In this document: one piece after another, positions 1 through 8,383 of the stretch | Numbering within the stretch: position 1 is the stretch's first letter | Layout of the letters: every line of letters starts with the position of its first letter | DNA from: Enterobacter sp. RHBSTW-00175 | GTDB lineage: Bacteria > Pseudomonadota > Gammaproteobacteria > Enterobacterales > Enterobacteriaceae | Length of the DNA stretch: 64,000 nucleotides | Reading direction: 5' to 3' | Assembly: GCF_013927005.1 (NCBI RefSeq) | Contig: NZ_CP055930.1 | Location: 1,178,001-1,242,000, forward strand | The notes under the pieces: generated by a model | The model's input: the letters and a program-made list of their open reading frames with translations, nothing else | Databases searched by the model: none | Told to the model about the DNA's origin: nothing | Position numbers and translations under genes: made by a program

Positions 1-18
1 CAGGCGCAAAAGAGCTAA
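1..18 (+). CDS. endA: 3' end of endA (DNA-specific endonuclease I), partial
   Basis: The first 18 bases read CAG GCG CAA AAG AGC TAA, giving QAQKS and a stop. From memory of E. coli EndA, its C-terminus ends in a similar basic tail (QARKS), and endA lies directly upstream of rsmE there. Only five codons are visible, so the call rests mainly on gene order. Confidence 0.5.
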   Translation, partial: QAQKS

Positions 19-70
19 CCTACACTAGCGGCAATTCGCTTACATTGCATGACACACGGAATTTCTGACT

Positions 71-802
71 ATGCGCATCCCTCGCATTTACCACCCTGAA
101 CTGATTACCGCAGGCCGCGAAATCGCCCTGTCCGACGAAGCCGCCAACCATGTTGGCCGCGTGCTGCGCATGGGCGCAGGCCAGGCTGTCCAGCTTTTCG
201 ACGGCTCAAATCAGGTTTTCGACGCTGAAATCACCCGTGCTGATAAGAAAAGCGTGCATGTAAATGTGCTGCGTGGCGAAGTGGATGACCGTGAATCGCC
301 GCTGCATATTCATTTAGGCCAGGTGATGTCGCGCGGTGAAAAGATGGAATTCACCATCCAGAAATCGATCGAACTGGGTGTAAGCCTCATTACGCCACTT
401 TTTTCTGAGCGCTGTGGCGTTAAACTGGATGCGGAACGTCTGAACAAAAAGATCCAGCAGTGGCAGAAAATCGCCATTGCTGCCTGTGAACAGAGCGGCC
501 GCAACCGCATCCCGGAGATCCGCCCGGCGATGGATCTGGAAAACTGGTGTGCCGAACAGGACAGCGGGCTTAAGCTCAACCTCCACCCGCGCGCCAGCGC
601 CAGTATTAATACGTTGCCGCTGCCCGTTGAACGTGTTCGCCTGTTGATTGGCCCGGAAGGCGGCCTGTCTGCTGACGAAATTGCTATGACGGCGCGTTAC
701 GAGTTTACTGATATTCTGTTGGGACCTCGCGTTCTGCGCACTGAGACAACGGCACTCACTGCCATTACCGCGCTGCAAGTGCGGTTTGGCGATCTGGGTT
801 GA
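71..802 (+). CDS. rsmE: 16S rRNA m3U1498 methyltransferase RsmE
   Basis: RsmE methylates N3 of U1498 in helix 44 of 16S rRNA on the assembled 30S subunit, using S-adenosylmethionine. The 243-residue product equals the E. coli length. An N-terminal PUA-like RNA-binding part is followed by the SPOUT methyltransferase fold; the C-terminal knot is visible in [10 protein letters not shown] (about residues 193-202) and [12 protein letters not shown] (about 218-229), which bind SAM. The ATG has only a weak ribosome binding site (CGGAA) but the N-terminus [10 protein letters not shown] is the family start. gshB follows after 19 bases, so the two are probably cotranscribed, as in E. coli. Confidence 0.97.
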   Translation: MRIPRIYHPELITAGREIALSDEAANHVGRVLRMGAGQAVQLFDGSNQVFDAEITRADKKSVHVNVLRGEVDDRESPLHIHLGQVMSRGEKMEFTIQKSIELGVSLITPLFSERCGVKLDAERLNKKIQQWQKIAIAACEQSGRNRIPEIRPAMDLENWCAEQDSGLKLNLHPRASASINTLPLPVERVRLLIGPEGGLSADEIAMTARYEFTDILLGPRVLRTETTALTAITALQVRFGDLG

Positions 803-821
803 AGCATTATTGGAGAGGAAC

Positions 822-1769
822 ATGATCAAGCTCGGCATCGTGATGGATCCCATCGCAAACATTAACATCAAGAAAGATTCCAGCTTCGCTATGCTGCTGG
901 AAGCGCAGCGTCGCGGCTATGAACTCCACTACATGGAGATGAACGATCTCTACCTGATCAACGGTGAAGCCCGCGCACGCACCCGTATTGTTAACGTCGA
1001 GCAGAACTACGATAAATGGTACGAATTCGGCACCGAGCAGGATATCCAGCTTGCCGATCTCGATGTGATCCTGATGCGTAAAGATCCGCCGTTCGACACC
1101 GAATTTATCTACTGCACCTATATCCTTGAGCGCGCAGAAGAAAAAGGCACGCTGATCGTGAATAAACCGCAGAGCCTGCGCGACTGTAACGAGAAGCTCT
1201 ACACCGCCTGGTTCTCAGATCTGACGCCGGAAACGCTGGTAACCCGCAATAAAGCACAGCTGAAAGCCTTCTGGCAGAAGCACGGCGATATCATCATGAA
1301 ACCGCTGGACGGTATGGGCGGCGCATCGATTTTCCGCGTGAAAGAGAGCGACCCGAACATTGGCGTGATTGCCGAAACGCTGACCGAACTGGGTACCCGT
1401 TACTGCATGGCGCAAAACTATCTGCCTGCCATCGTCGATGGCGACAAGCGCGTTCTGGTGGTGGATGGCGAACCGGTTCCTTACTGCCTGGCGCGTATCC
1501 CGCAGGGCGGCGAAACCCGTGGTAACCTGGCGGCAGGTGGCCGTGGCGAACCGCGTCCGTTGACCGAAAGCGACTGGGAAATTGCCCGCCGCGTTGGCCC
1601 AACGCTTAAAGCCAAAGGCCTGATCTTCGTTGGCCTGGATATCATCGGCGACCGCCTGACCGAAGTGAACGTCACCAGCCCAACCTGCATTCGTGAAATC
1701 GAGGCCGAATTCCCAATCTCGATCACCGGAATGCTGATGGACGCTATTGAAAAACGTTTACAGAAATAA
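822..1769 (+). CDS. gshB: Glutathione synthetase GshB
   Basis: GshB joins gamma-glutamylcysteine and glycine with ATP to form glutathione, the second cytoplasmic step of the pathway. The product is 315 residues against 316 in E. coli. The N-terminal pre-ATP-grasp domain begins MIKLGIVMDPI; the ATP-grasp domain includes KPLDGMGGASIF (phosphate-binding loop), GGETRGNLAAGG and the Mg-binding EVNVTSPT near the C-terminus. The open frame extends 36 bases upstream into rsmE, but the ATG at 822 follows TGGAGAGGAA, a strong ribosome binding site. A hairpin terminator follows. Confidence 0.97.
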   Translation: MIKLGIVMDPIANINIKKDSSFAMLLEAQRRGYELHYMEMNDLYLINGEARARTRIVNVEQNYDKWYEFGTEQDIQLADLDVILMRKDPPFDTEFIYCTYILERAEEKGTLIVNKPQSLRDCNEKLYTAWFSDLTPETLVTRNKAQLKAFWQKHGDIIMKPLDGMGGASIFRVKESDPNIGVIAETLTELGTRYCMAQNYLPAIVDGDKRVLVVDGEPVPYCLARIPQGGETRGNLAAGGRGEPRPLTESDWEIARRVGPTLKAKGLIFVGLDIIGDRLTEVNVTSPTCIREIEAEFPISITGMLMDAIEKRLQK

Positions 1770-1774
1770 CCTGT

Positions 1775-1818
1775 GACAGCGCCTGAGTTTGTCCCCATAC
1801 TGGGCGCTGTCGCTTTTT
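1775..1818 (+). terminator. Intrinsic terminator after gshB
   Basis: The arms GACAGCGCC and GGCGCTGTC pair across an 18-base loop and are followed by GCTTTTT. It separates gshB from yqgE. The loop is long, so it may be a partial terminator. Confidence 0.7.
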
Positions 1819-1843
1819 AAACCAGGAAACAGAACCTCTGACA

Positions 1844-2404
1844 ATGAATTTACAGCATCACTTTCTTATTGCCATGCCTGCTCTCCAGGATCCTATTTTC
1901 CGCCGTTCCGTCGTTTATATCTGTGAATACAATGAAGACGGTGCGATGGGTATCATCATTAATAAGCCTCTGGAAAACCTGCAAATTGAAGGCATTCTGG
2001 AAAAGCTAAAAATCACCACTGAAGAACGTCTGCCTGAAATTCGTCTTGATAAACCGGTGATGTTAGGTGGGCCGCTTGCTGAAGATCGCGGTTTTATCCT
2101 GCATACGCCGCCGGGTTTCTCTTCCAGCATTCGTATCTCGGATAACACCGTGATCACGACTTCGCGCGACGTGCTTGAAACGCTGGGCACCGCCGAACAG
2201 CCTTCGGAAGTGCTGGTTGCGCTGGGCTATGCGTCCTGGGAAAAAGGCCAGCTTGAGCAGGAGATCCTGGATAACGCGTGGCTGACTGCGCCTGCGGATC
2301 TGAACATCCTGTTTAAGACCCCTATTGCCGATCGCTGGCGCGATGCAGCTAAACTCATTGGCATTGATATTCTGACCATGCCGGGCGTAGCGGGGCACGC
2401 ATAA
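1844..2404 (+). CDS. yqgE: YqgE/AlgH family protein
   Basis: This is a conserved cytoplasmic protein of the UPF0301 (YqgE/AlgH) family with no settled biochemical role; the Pseudomonas homologue is linked to alginate regulation. The 186-residue product is about the E. coli length. Recognisable family features are the start [14 protein letters not shown], the [10 protein letters not shown] segment (about residues 33-42) and LGGPL. Its TAA stop shares its last base with the ATG of ruvX (TAATG), so the two are translationally coupled. That coupling is usual in enterobacteria. Confidence 0.95.
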   Translation: MNLQHHFLIAMPALQDPIFRRSVVYICEYNEDGAMGIIINKPLENLQIEGILEKLKITTEERLPEIRLDKPVMLGGPLAEDRGFILHTPPGFSSSIRISDNTVITTSRDVLETLGTAEQPSEVLVALGYASWEKGQLEQEILDNAWLTAPADLNILFKTPIADRWRDAAKLIGIDILTMPGVAGHA

Positions 2405-2820
2405 TGAGCGGGACGCTTTTAGCTTTTGATTTTGGCACCCGAAGTATTGGCGTTGCCGTCGGCCAGCGTATTACCGGCACGGCGCGCCCACTGACGGCGT
2501 TAAAAGCGAACGATGGCACGCCAGACTGGACGCTTATCGAACGCCTGCTCAAAGAGTGGCAACCGGATGACGTTATCGTTGGGCTACCGCTGAATATGGA
2601 TGGCACCGAACAACCGCTCACCGCGCGTGCGCGTAAGTTCGCCAACAAAATCCATGGCCGCTTTGGTGTCTCAGTGAAGCTGCACGACGAGCGCCTTAGC
2701 ACTGTCGAAGCCCGTGCTGGCCTGTTCGAGCATGGCGGTTTCAGGGCGCTCAACAAGGGTAGCGTGGACTCTGCTTCTGCTGTGGTGATCCTCGAAAGCT
2801 ATTTCGAGCAGGGTTACTGA
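2404..2820 (+). CDS. ruvX: Putative pre-16S rRNA nuclease RuvX (YqgF)
   Basis: RuvX/YqgF is an RNase H-fold nuclease implicated in maturing the 5' end of 16S rRNA; it was first annotated as a Holliday junction resolvase. The 138-residue product equals the family length. It starts with the catalytic-strand motif [14 protein letters not shown] (Asp about residue 9) and has [14 protein letters not shown] and DERLST (about residues 96-101), the other conserved acidic positions. It overlaps the yqgE stop by one base. At its 3' end it overlaps the convergent regulator gene by 7 bases. Confidence 0.95.
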   Translation: MSGTLLAFDFGTRSIGVAVGQRITGTARPLTALKANDGTPDWTLIERLLKEWQPDDVIVGLPLNMDGTEQPLTARARKFANKIHGRFGVSVKLHDERLSTVEARAGLFEHGGFRALNKGSVDSASAVVILESYFEQGY

Positions 2821-3536
2821 GCCTCTTCTGAATTGCCCGTAAAATCGGGCATTTCCAGCAGTTTAGCGTTGAGTTCCTGTAGCGCCTGAAGGCGCGCTTC
2901 CACCACATCATTCCCGACATTCCACATTCCGGCAAATGCCAGCGCAGCATGATGAACACCAACCGGAATAGCCATCGATACTTCCCCATCATCGTGATGC
3001 CAGATAACGTGGCCGGTTTTACGCTGCAGCTCAACGTGGGGCGCCAGGTTGCGCCACTGCTCGTCGGTGAAGCGTAATTTCAGCTGTTCGTCGCTCTCTT
3101 CTGCCAGTAATGCCATGCCAATGACGGACTGCCAGGCCGGGAGCATCCGATAACCGGCCAGCGCCTGTGTCGTTTGGCTGCCTGGCACCGAGTGCCAGAT
3201 GTAGATAATCTGATCCTCCCACAGCACCCCGAGCGCGACGACAATATCGCGCGGAGCGTAACGCTCCAGTATTGGCAACGCGCGGGAAAAAAGCGCTGAA
3301 CCACGAATGGACTGCGCCGCAAGGGCATGGATACCTGGCCCCGGCAGATAGCGGCGGTGTTCGTCCTGCATCGTCAGGCCAATCGAGGCCATTGTCATCA
3401 GCAGGCGGTTAGCGCGAGTGGTGTTAATTCCCATCAGACGCGCCAGCTCGCGACACCCAATCGCACGATCGCTGGACACCAGGTATTGCAGACAGCGTAT
3501 ACCGTCAATCAGGCTTTGATTTGGTTGTGATGACAT
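2814..3536 (-). CDS. IclR-type helix-turn-helix transcriptional regulator
   Basis: The 240-residue protein has an N-terminal winged helix (about residues 8-65; [19 protein letters not shown] is the recognition unit) and a C-terminal effector-binding region (about 80-230), the layout of the IclR family. The ligand and targets cannot be read from the sequence, and no metabolic gene is next to it. It is convergent with ruvX, with stop codons overlapping within 7 bases, and its promoter must lie in the 60 bases before the yggR stop. E. coli lacks a gene at this place between ruvX and yggR, so it is a lineage-specific addition. Confidence 0.8.
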   Translation of the reverse strand: MSSQPNQSLIDGIRCLQYLVSSDRAIGCRELARLMGINTTRANRLLMTMASIGLTMQDEHRRYLPGPGIHALAAQSIRGSALFSRALPILERYAPRDIVVALGVLWEDQIIYIWHSVPGSQTTQALAGYRMLPAWQSVIGMALLAEESDEQLKLRFTDEQWRNLAPHVELQRKTGHVIWHHDDGEVSMAIPVGVHHAALAFAGMWNVGNDVVEARLQALQELNAKLLEMPDFTGNSEEAQ

Positions 3537-3596
3537 GGTTTCGTTTGCTCAAAAGATAGAGACTCGATTCTACCGCTCGCACGCAAGGATACAAGG

Positions 3597-4598
3597 TCAA
3601 CCCGGCGCAACCGCCGACCTTTCGTGAAGCCGCCCTTGCGCTCTGCGTTCGGCAAAGCTTTGGTCAAAATTCTGCATCCCCGCCTGTTGCCCGGTCTGGA
3701 TAATACCAGGCAATTGCCAGGTTTTGCCCTCACGGATAAGGTTTGCCGACGCTGAAGTATTCACCAGCAGTTCGTACAGTGCCACGCGCCCTCCCTGAAC
3801 ATCCCGAAAGAGCTTTTGCGCCAGTACCGCGCGAAGACTACCCGCCAGTTGATTGCGCACCGGATCTTTTTCCTGTGCCGGAAAGGTATCGACCAGGCGC
3901 TCTATTGCCTGCGCAGCACCACGTGTATGCAGCGTTGCCAGCACCAGATGGCCGGTTTCCGCTGCCGTAAGGGCCAGCCTGATCGTTTCGCTATCGCGAA
4001 GCTCCCCCAACAAAATCACATCAGGATCTTCACGTAATGCGGCGCGAAGCGCCTCTGCAAATGAAGGACAGTGTTGGCCTATCTCCCGCTGATGGATAAG
4101 ACAGCGATCGCTTTGATATATAAACTCAACCGGGTCTTCCAGCGTCAGAATGTGTTTATCGTAGTGGCGGTTAAGATGATCCACCATTGCCGCAAGCGTG
4201 GTGGATTTGCCACTTCCGGTTGCCCCTGTCACCAGAATCAGACCACTGTCGTTGTCCAGCAGTACCGGGAGCACACGTGGCGCACCCAGCGCCGAAAGCT
4301 GCGGGCAGCTCGCCGGCAAGAGTCTGAGCGTGAGTGAGGCCCCGTTAATGTGGCGGAATGCACTGCCGCGTAAACGCTGCTGGCTGGTGAGCGTCACTGC
4401 AAAATCCACCTGCCCATTTGCCCACCAGGTTCCCTGTTGTTCGTCGTTAAGCCACGTTTTTAATAGCTGCGTAATATCCGGCGGCGGGAATGGCGCAGGT
4501 TCAAGCGTACCTGCCCTGCGCCAGCGTGGCGGTGAATCACTACACAGGTGTAGATCCGACACATTATGCTTTACACTAAGGGCCACAATTTCTTCCAT
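3597..4598 (-). CDS. yggR: PilT-like ATPase YggR
   Basis: YggR belongs to the PilT/GspE secretion ATPase superfamily; its function in enterobacteria is not established. The 333-residue product has an N-terminal PAS-like half, then Walker A GATGSGKST, an Asp box (LTLEDPVEF), Walker B DVILLGELRD and a His box (LATLHTRGAA). The frame is open a further 81 bases upstream, but that part overlaps yggS on the other strand, and MEEIVALSVKHNVSDLHL matches the PilT family start. It is divergent from yggS by 23 bases. No pilin or pilus assembly gene is near, so retraction-motor activity is not supported here. Confidence 0.9.
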   Translation of the reverse strand: MEEIVALSVKHNVSDLHLCSDSPPRWRRAGTLEPAPFPPPDITQLLKTWLNDEQQGTWWANGQVDFAVTLTSQQRLRGSAFRHINGASLTLRLLPASCPQLSALGAPRVLPVLLDNDSGLILVTGATGSGKSTTLAAMVDHLNRHYDKHILTLEDPVEFIYQSDRCLIHQREIGQHCPSFAEALRAALREDPDVILLGELRDSETIRLALTAAETGHLVLATLHTRGAAQAIERLVDTFPAQEKDPVRNQLAGSLRAVLAQKLFRDVQGGRVALYELLVNTSASANLIREGKTWQLPGIIQTGQQAGMQNFDQSFAERRAQGRLHERSAVAPG

Positions 4599-4621
4599 TA
4601 CCACACGACTCTCCTCGGAAA

Positions 4622-5326
4622 ATGAACGACATTGCGCATAACCTGGCACAGGTCCGGGACAAAATCTCAGCCGCAGCAACGCGTTGCGGCCGTGCTCCAG
4701 AAGAAGTTACGTTACTTGCAGTGAGCAAAACCAAGCCTGCGAGCGCCATCGCAGAAGCGATTGCCGCTGGCCATCGTGCGTTTGGTGAAAACTACGTGCA
4801 GGAGGGCGTGGACAAAATTCGTTATTTCCAGGAACGGGGAAATAGCGACCTGCAATGGCACTTTATTGGCCCGTTGCAGTCGAACAAAAGCCGTCTGGTC
4901 GCAGAGCACTTTGACTGGTGTCATACCCTTGATCGCCTGCGTATTGCGACCCGTCTCAGCGAGCAACGTCCGGCCGGACTCGCGCCACTTAACGTGCTGA
5001 TTCAAATCAATATCAGTGACGAGAACAGCAAGTCGGGCATCGCGCTAAACGAGCTGGATACGCTGGCGGCAGAGGTGGCCGCGCTTCCGGGGTTAACCCT
5101 GCGCGGATTGATGGCCATCCCGGCGCCTGAGTCAAGTTACGAAAGGCAGTTTGCCGTGGCACAGCAAATGGCTGTAGCATTTGAGGCGCTTAAAGCGCGC
5201 TACTCTACGGTCGACACGCTTTCTCTGGGCATGTCGGACGATATGGAAGCCGCAATTGCGGCAGGCAGCACTATGGTGCGCATTGGCACAGCTATTTTCG
5301 GTGCGCGCGATTACCCCCAAAAATAA
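4622..5326 (+). CDS. yggS: Pyridoxal phosphate homeostasis protein YggS
   Basis: YggS (PLPBP/COG0325) binds pyridoxal 5'-phosphate and keeps B6 vitamer and amino-acid pools balanced; no enzymatic reaction is known. The 234-residue product is a single alanine-racemase-type barrel. The PLP lysine is Lys36 in LLAVSKTKP, and GENYVQE, WHFIGPLQSNK, SLGMSDDMEAAI and VRIGTAIFGAR are the standard cofactor-contacting segments. It heads a tight rightward run of yggT, yggU, rdgB and hemW with gaps of 18 bases or overlaps. Confidence 0.97.
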   Translation: MNDIAHNLAQVRDKISAAATRCGRAPEEVTLLAVSKTKPASAIAEAIAAGHRAFGENYVQEGVDKIRYFQERGNSDLQWHFIGPLQSNKSRLVAEHFDWCHTLDRLRIATRLSEQRPAGLAPLNVLIQINISDENSKSGIALNELDTLAAEVAALPGLTLRGLMAIPAPESSYERQFAVAQQMAVAFEALKARYSTVDTLSLGMSDDMEAAIAAGSTMVRIGTAIFGARDYPQK

Positions 5327-5344
5327 GGAAACCTGAGGAACGCC

Positions 5345-5911
5345 ATGAAGACGTTGACTTTCCTGCTCTCAACGGTGATTGAACTGTATACGATGGCGCT
5401 ATTACTGCGCGTCTGGATGCAGTGGGCGCGTTGTGATTTTTACAATCCCTTCTCGCAGTTTGTTGTGAAAATCACGCAACCTGTGGTGGGGCCACTGCGC
5501 CGTGTGATCCCGGCAATGGGGCCAATTGACAGCGCCTCTTTACTGGTCGCTTTTGTACTCAGCGTCATTAAGGCCATCGTGCTGTTTATGGTGGTGACGT
5601 TCCAGCCAATTATCTGGATCGCCGCCGTTCTGATTCTGGTCAAAACCATCGGGTTGTTGATTTTCTGGGTGCTGCTGGTGATGGCAATCATGAGCTGGGT
5701 AAGCCAGGGCCGTAGTCCGGTGGAATATGCCCTGATTCAGCTTGCCGAGCCGCTGCTGCGCCCAATCCGCAGTCTGTTGCCTTCGATGGGCGGCATCGAC
5801 TTTTCACCGATGATTCTGGTGTTGTTGTTGTACGTCATCAACATGGGCATCACCGAGCTGCTACAGGCTACGGGCAACATGCTGCTGCCGGGGCTGTGGA
5901 TGGCGTTATGA
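5345..5911 (+). CDS. yggT: YggT family integral membrane protein
   Basis: This 188-residue inner membrane protein contains two copies of the YggT repeat. Each has a hydrophobic span followed by NPF-type (about residues 37-39) and [24 protein letters not shown] segments; four to five membrane helices are visible. The family has been linked to osmotic tolerance and, in other bacteria, division-site membrane organisation, but no activity is assigned. AGGAA lies upstream of the ATG. Its TGA overlaps the start of yggU in an ATGA junction, which indicates translational coupling. Confidence 0.93.
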   Translation: MKTLTFLLSTVIELYTMALLLRVWMQWARCDFYNPFSQFVVKITQPVVGPLRRVIPAMGPIDSASLLVAFVLSVIKAIVLFMVVTFQPIIWIAAVLILVKTIGLLIFWVLLVMAIMSWVSQGRSPVEYALIQLAEPLLRPIRSLLPSMGGIDFSPMILVLLLYVINMGITELLQATGNMLLPGLWMAL

Positions 5912-6204
5912 GTGCAGTAAGCACCTGCGCCGATGGGCTGGTTTTACGGTTGTATATTCAACCTAAAGCCAGCCGCGATAGTATTGTTGGACTGCATGGC
6001 GACGAATTAAAAGTCGCCATCACCGCCCCACCCGTTGATGGCCAGGCGAATGCGCATCTGACCAAATATCTGGCTAAACAGTTTCGCGTCGCCAAAAGTC
6101 AGGTCATCATTGAAAAGGGTGAACTTGGGCGTCATAAACAGGTAAAAATCCTCGACCCGAAATCCATCCCGACGGAAGTCGCGGCTCTGAAAGAACAGGA
6201 ATAA
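5908..6204 (+). CDS. yggU: YggU family (DUF167) protein
   Basis: This is a small conserved cytoplasmic protein of unknown function (COG1872). I take the ATG at 5908, which overlaps the yggT stop, rather than the in-frame ATG 12 bases upstream, because MSAV is the family N-terminus. The product is 98 residues. The signature is [14 protein letters not shown] and [12 protein letters not shown], followed by [15 protein letters not shown]. It lies 3 bases before rdgB. Confidence 0.93.
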   Translation: MSAVSTCADGLVLRLYIQPKASRDSIVGLHGDELKVAITAPPVDGQANAHLTKYLAKQFRVAKSQVIIEKGELGRHKQVKILDPKSIPTEVAALKEQE

Positions 6205-6207
6205 ACG

Positions 6208-6801
6208 ATGCAGAAAGTTGTTCTCGCTACCGGTAACGCCGGTAAGGTGCGCGAGCTGGCCTCGCTGTTGAATGATTTTGGTCTGGATGTCGTCGCACAG
6301 ACTGAACTGGGCGTAGAGTCCGCCGAAGAGACGGGCCTGACGTTTATTGAAAACGCGATCCTGAAGGCGCGCCACGCGGCACAGGTTACTGGCCTGCCCG
6401 CGATTGCCGATGACTCTGGTCTGGCTGTTGATTATCTGGGTGGTGCGCCAGGCATCTATTCCGCGCGTTATTCAGGCGTTGATGCTACTGACCAGCAGAA
6501 TCTGGAAAAACTGCTTGTTGCGCTGCAAGATGTTCCTGACGAAAAGCGTCAGGCGCAGTTCCACTGCGTGCTGGTCTATCTGCGTCATGCAGAAGACCCA
6601 ACACCCGTTGTCTGCCACGGCAGTTGGCCGGGCGTGATTACCCGTGAAGCGGCAGGCAACGGCGGTTTTGGCTATGATCCGATTTTCTTTGTCCCGACTG
6701 AGGGCAAAACCGCTGCGGAACTGACCCGCGAAGAGAAAAGCGCGATTTCCCACCGTGGACGCGCACTGAAACTGTTACTGGAAGCATTACGTAATGGCTA
6801 A
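6208..6801 (+). CDS. rdgB: RdgB, dITP/XTP pyrophosphatase
   Basis: RdgB hydrolyses dITP, dXTP and ITP to the monophosphate and pyrophosphate, clearing deaminated purines from the nucleotide pool. The 197-residue product is the E. coli length. Motifs are [11 protein letters not shown] at the N-terminus (nucleotide binding), ADDSGL (about residues 67-72, metal and catalytic acid), GFGYDPIFF and the C-terminal SHRGRAL. The stop overlaps hemW by 8 bases, so the two are coupled. Confidence 0.97.
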   Translation: MQKVVLATGNAGKVRELASLLNDFGLDVVAQTELGVESAEETGLTFIENAILKARHAAQVTGLPAIADDSGLAVDYLGGAPGIYSARYSGVDATDQQNLEKLLVALQDVPDEKRQAQFHCVLVYLRHAEDPTPVVCHGSWPGVITREAAGNGGFGYDPIFFVPTEGKTAAELTREEKSAISHRGRALKLLLEALRNG

Positions 6802-7942
6802 TTTGCCACCTCTGAGTCTTTATATTCATATCCCGTGGTGCGTACAGAAATGCCCGTACTGCGATTTCAACTCGCACGCGCTGAAAGGCGAAGTGCCGCA
6901 CGATGACTACGTTGCGCATCTGCTGGCTGACCTGGATGCCGATGTACCTTACGCACAGGGACGTGAAGTTAAGACCATTTTTATTGGTGGCGGTACGCCG
7001 AGCCTGCTGTCAGGCCCGGCAATGCAAACGCTGCTGGATGGCGTGAGAGCGCGCCTCAATCTGGCGGCGGATGCTGAAATTACGATGGAAGCCAACCCCG
7101 GAACCGTTGAAGCTGACCGTTTTATCGAGTATCAGCGCGCGGGGGTGAACCGTATTTCCATCGGCGTGCAGAGTTTTAGCGAGCCAAAATTAAAACGTCT
7201 GGGACGTATTCACGGCCCGGAAGAGGCAAAACGTGCGGCAAACCTGGCGACGGGTCTTGGCCTGCGCAGTTTTAACCTCGATTTGATGCACGGCCTGCCG
7301 GATCAGTCCCTGGAAGAGGCGCTGGACGACTTGCGCCAGGCAATTGCGCTGAACCCGCCGCATCTCTCCTGGTATCAGTTGACCATTGAACCGAACACGC
7401 TGTTTGGCTCCCGCCCACCGGTACTGCCGGATGATGACGCGCTGTGGGACATCTTTGAGCAGGGGCATCAGTTGCTGACCGCCGCAGGCTATCAGCAGTA
7501 CGAAACCTCCGCGTATGCGAAGCCAGGCTACCAGTGTCAGCACAACCTGAACTACTGGCGCTTTGGTGATTATCTGGGTATTGGCTGCGGCGCACACGGT
7601 AAAGTGACCTTCCCGGACGGACGCATTCTGCGTACCGCCAAGACGCGTCATCCGCGCGGGTTTATGGAAGGGCGTTACCTGGAGCGCAGTCATGATGTTG
7701 AGGTTGCTGATAAACCGTTCGAGTTCTTTATGAACCGCTTCCGCCTGCTGGAAGCCGCCCCACGTGCGGAGTTTACGCTGTACACCGGCTTGCCGGAGTC
7801 GGTGATACGCCCACAGATTGACGAAGCGCTGGCGCAGAAGTATCTCACCGAGTGCGATGATTTCTGGCAGATTACCGAACACGGAAAACTGTTCTTAAAT
7901 TCCCTTCTGGAGCTGTTCCTCGCCGAAGAATCTGAAAGCTGA
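6794..7942 (+). CDS. hemW: HemW, haem chaperone (radical SAM superfamily)
   Basis: HemW resembles coproporphyrinogen oxidase HemN but is regarded as a haem-binding protein that delivers haem to respiratory enzymes. The 382-residue product carries the radical-SAM cluster motif Cys16-x3-Cys20-x2-Cys23, then [19 protein letters not shown] and the C-terminal HemN-like domain with [18 protein letters not shown]. It is the last gene of the yggS run. In E. coli yggM and ansB follow; here a DUF559 gene and an insertion sequence follow instead. Confidence 0.96.
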   Translation: MANLPPLSLYIHIPWCVQKCPYCDFNSHALKGEVPHDDYVAHLLADLDADVPYAQGREVKTIFIGGGTPSLLSGPAMQTLLDGVRARLNLAADAEITMEANPGTVEADRFIEYQRAGVNRISIGVQSFSEPKLKRLGRIHGPEEAKRAANLATGLGLRSFNLDLMHGLPDQSLEEALDDLRQAIALNPPHLSWYQLTIEPNTLFGSRPPVLPDDDALWDIFEQGHQLLTAAGYQQYETSAYAKPGYQCQHNLNYWRFGDYLGIGCGAHGKVTFPDGRILRTAKTRHPRGFMEGRYLERSHDVEVADKPFEFFMNRFRLLEAAPRAEFTLYTGLPESVIRPQIDEALAQKYLTECDDFWQITEHGKLFLNSLLELFLAEESES

Positions 7943-7992
7943 TTCAGGATTTTGCATCCCGTTCTGCCAGCTAAGAGAAAGGCTGGCAGAGT

Positions 7993-8337
7993 GTGGGGAT
8001 GGACAAATCAAAACAACTCCGCAAACAAATGACGCCCGAAGAATTACGCCTCTGGTATTTGCTCAGAGGACGGCGATTCTTTGGGTATAAGTTTCGCCGC
8101 CAGATGCCGGTTGGTACGTATATCGTCGATTTTGCTTGTTTTAAGGCGAAACTGATCGTTGAGCTGGATGGAGGGCAACATCAGGATGAAGCGGCGTATG
8201 ACTTACGAAGAACTGCGTTCTTAAACGCAAACGGCTGGGAAGTTTTGCGGTTCTGGAATAATGAATTTATGGTGAACGAAGAAGAAGTCTTGATGGTTAT
8301 TTTGCAAAAATTGCAGAGCCTGATGCCCTCACCCTAA
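7993..8337 (+). CDS. DUF559 (Vsr-like) endonuclease-domain protein
   Basis: The 112-114 residue protein is a single DUF559 domain, a PD-(D/E)XK-type fold related to Vsr mismatch endonuclease. Seen motifs are LRGRRFFGYKFRRQ, VDFACFKAKLIVELDGGQH (catalytic Asp and Glu-x-Asp) and a C-terminal EVLRFWNNE. Either GTG at 7993 or ATG at 7999 could start it; neither has a strong ribosome binding site. The last codons (PSP, stop) are formed by the CCCTCACCCTAA edge of the adjacent palindromic repeat. The biological role of these solitary proteins is unknown. Confidence 0.85.
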   Translation: MGMDKSKQLRKQMTPEELRLWYLLRGRRFFGYKFRRQMPVGTYIVDFACFKAKLIVELDGGQHQDEAAYDLRRTAFLNANGWEVLRFWNNEFMVNEEEVLMVILQKLQSLMPSP

Positions 8338-8383
8338 CCCTCTCCCACAGGGAGAGGGAACGCTTACCCCCTCTCCCTGTGGG
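8328..8383. repeat. CTCTCCC/GGGAGAG palindromic intergenic repeat, interrupted by IS481
   Basis: Two adjacent inverted units are visible: CCCTCTCCCACAGGGAGAGGG, slightly over-written here only as its two arms around ACA, then CCCTCTCCCTGTGGG, whose partner arm GGGAGAGGG continues after the insertion sequence at 9671. The unit CCCTCACCC/GGGTGAGGG borders the whole on both sides (to about 9692). This is the kind of hairpin repeat often found between genes in enterobacteria. Confidence 0.75.
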
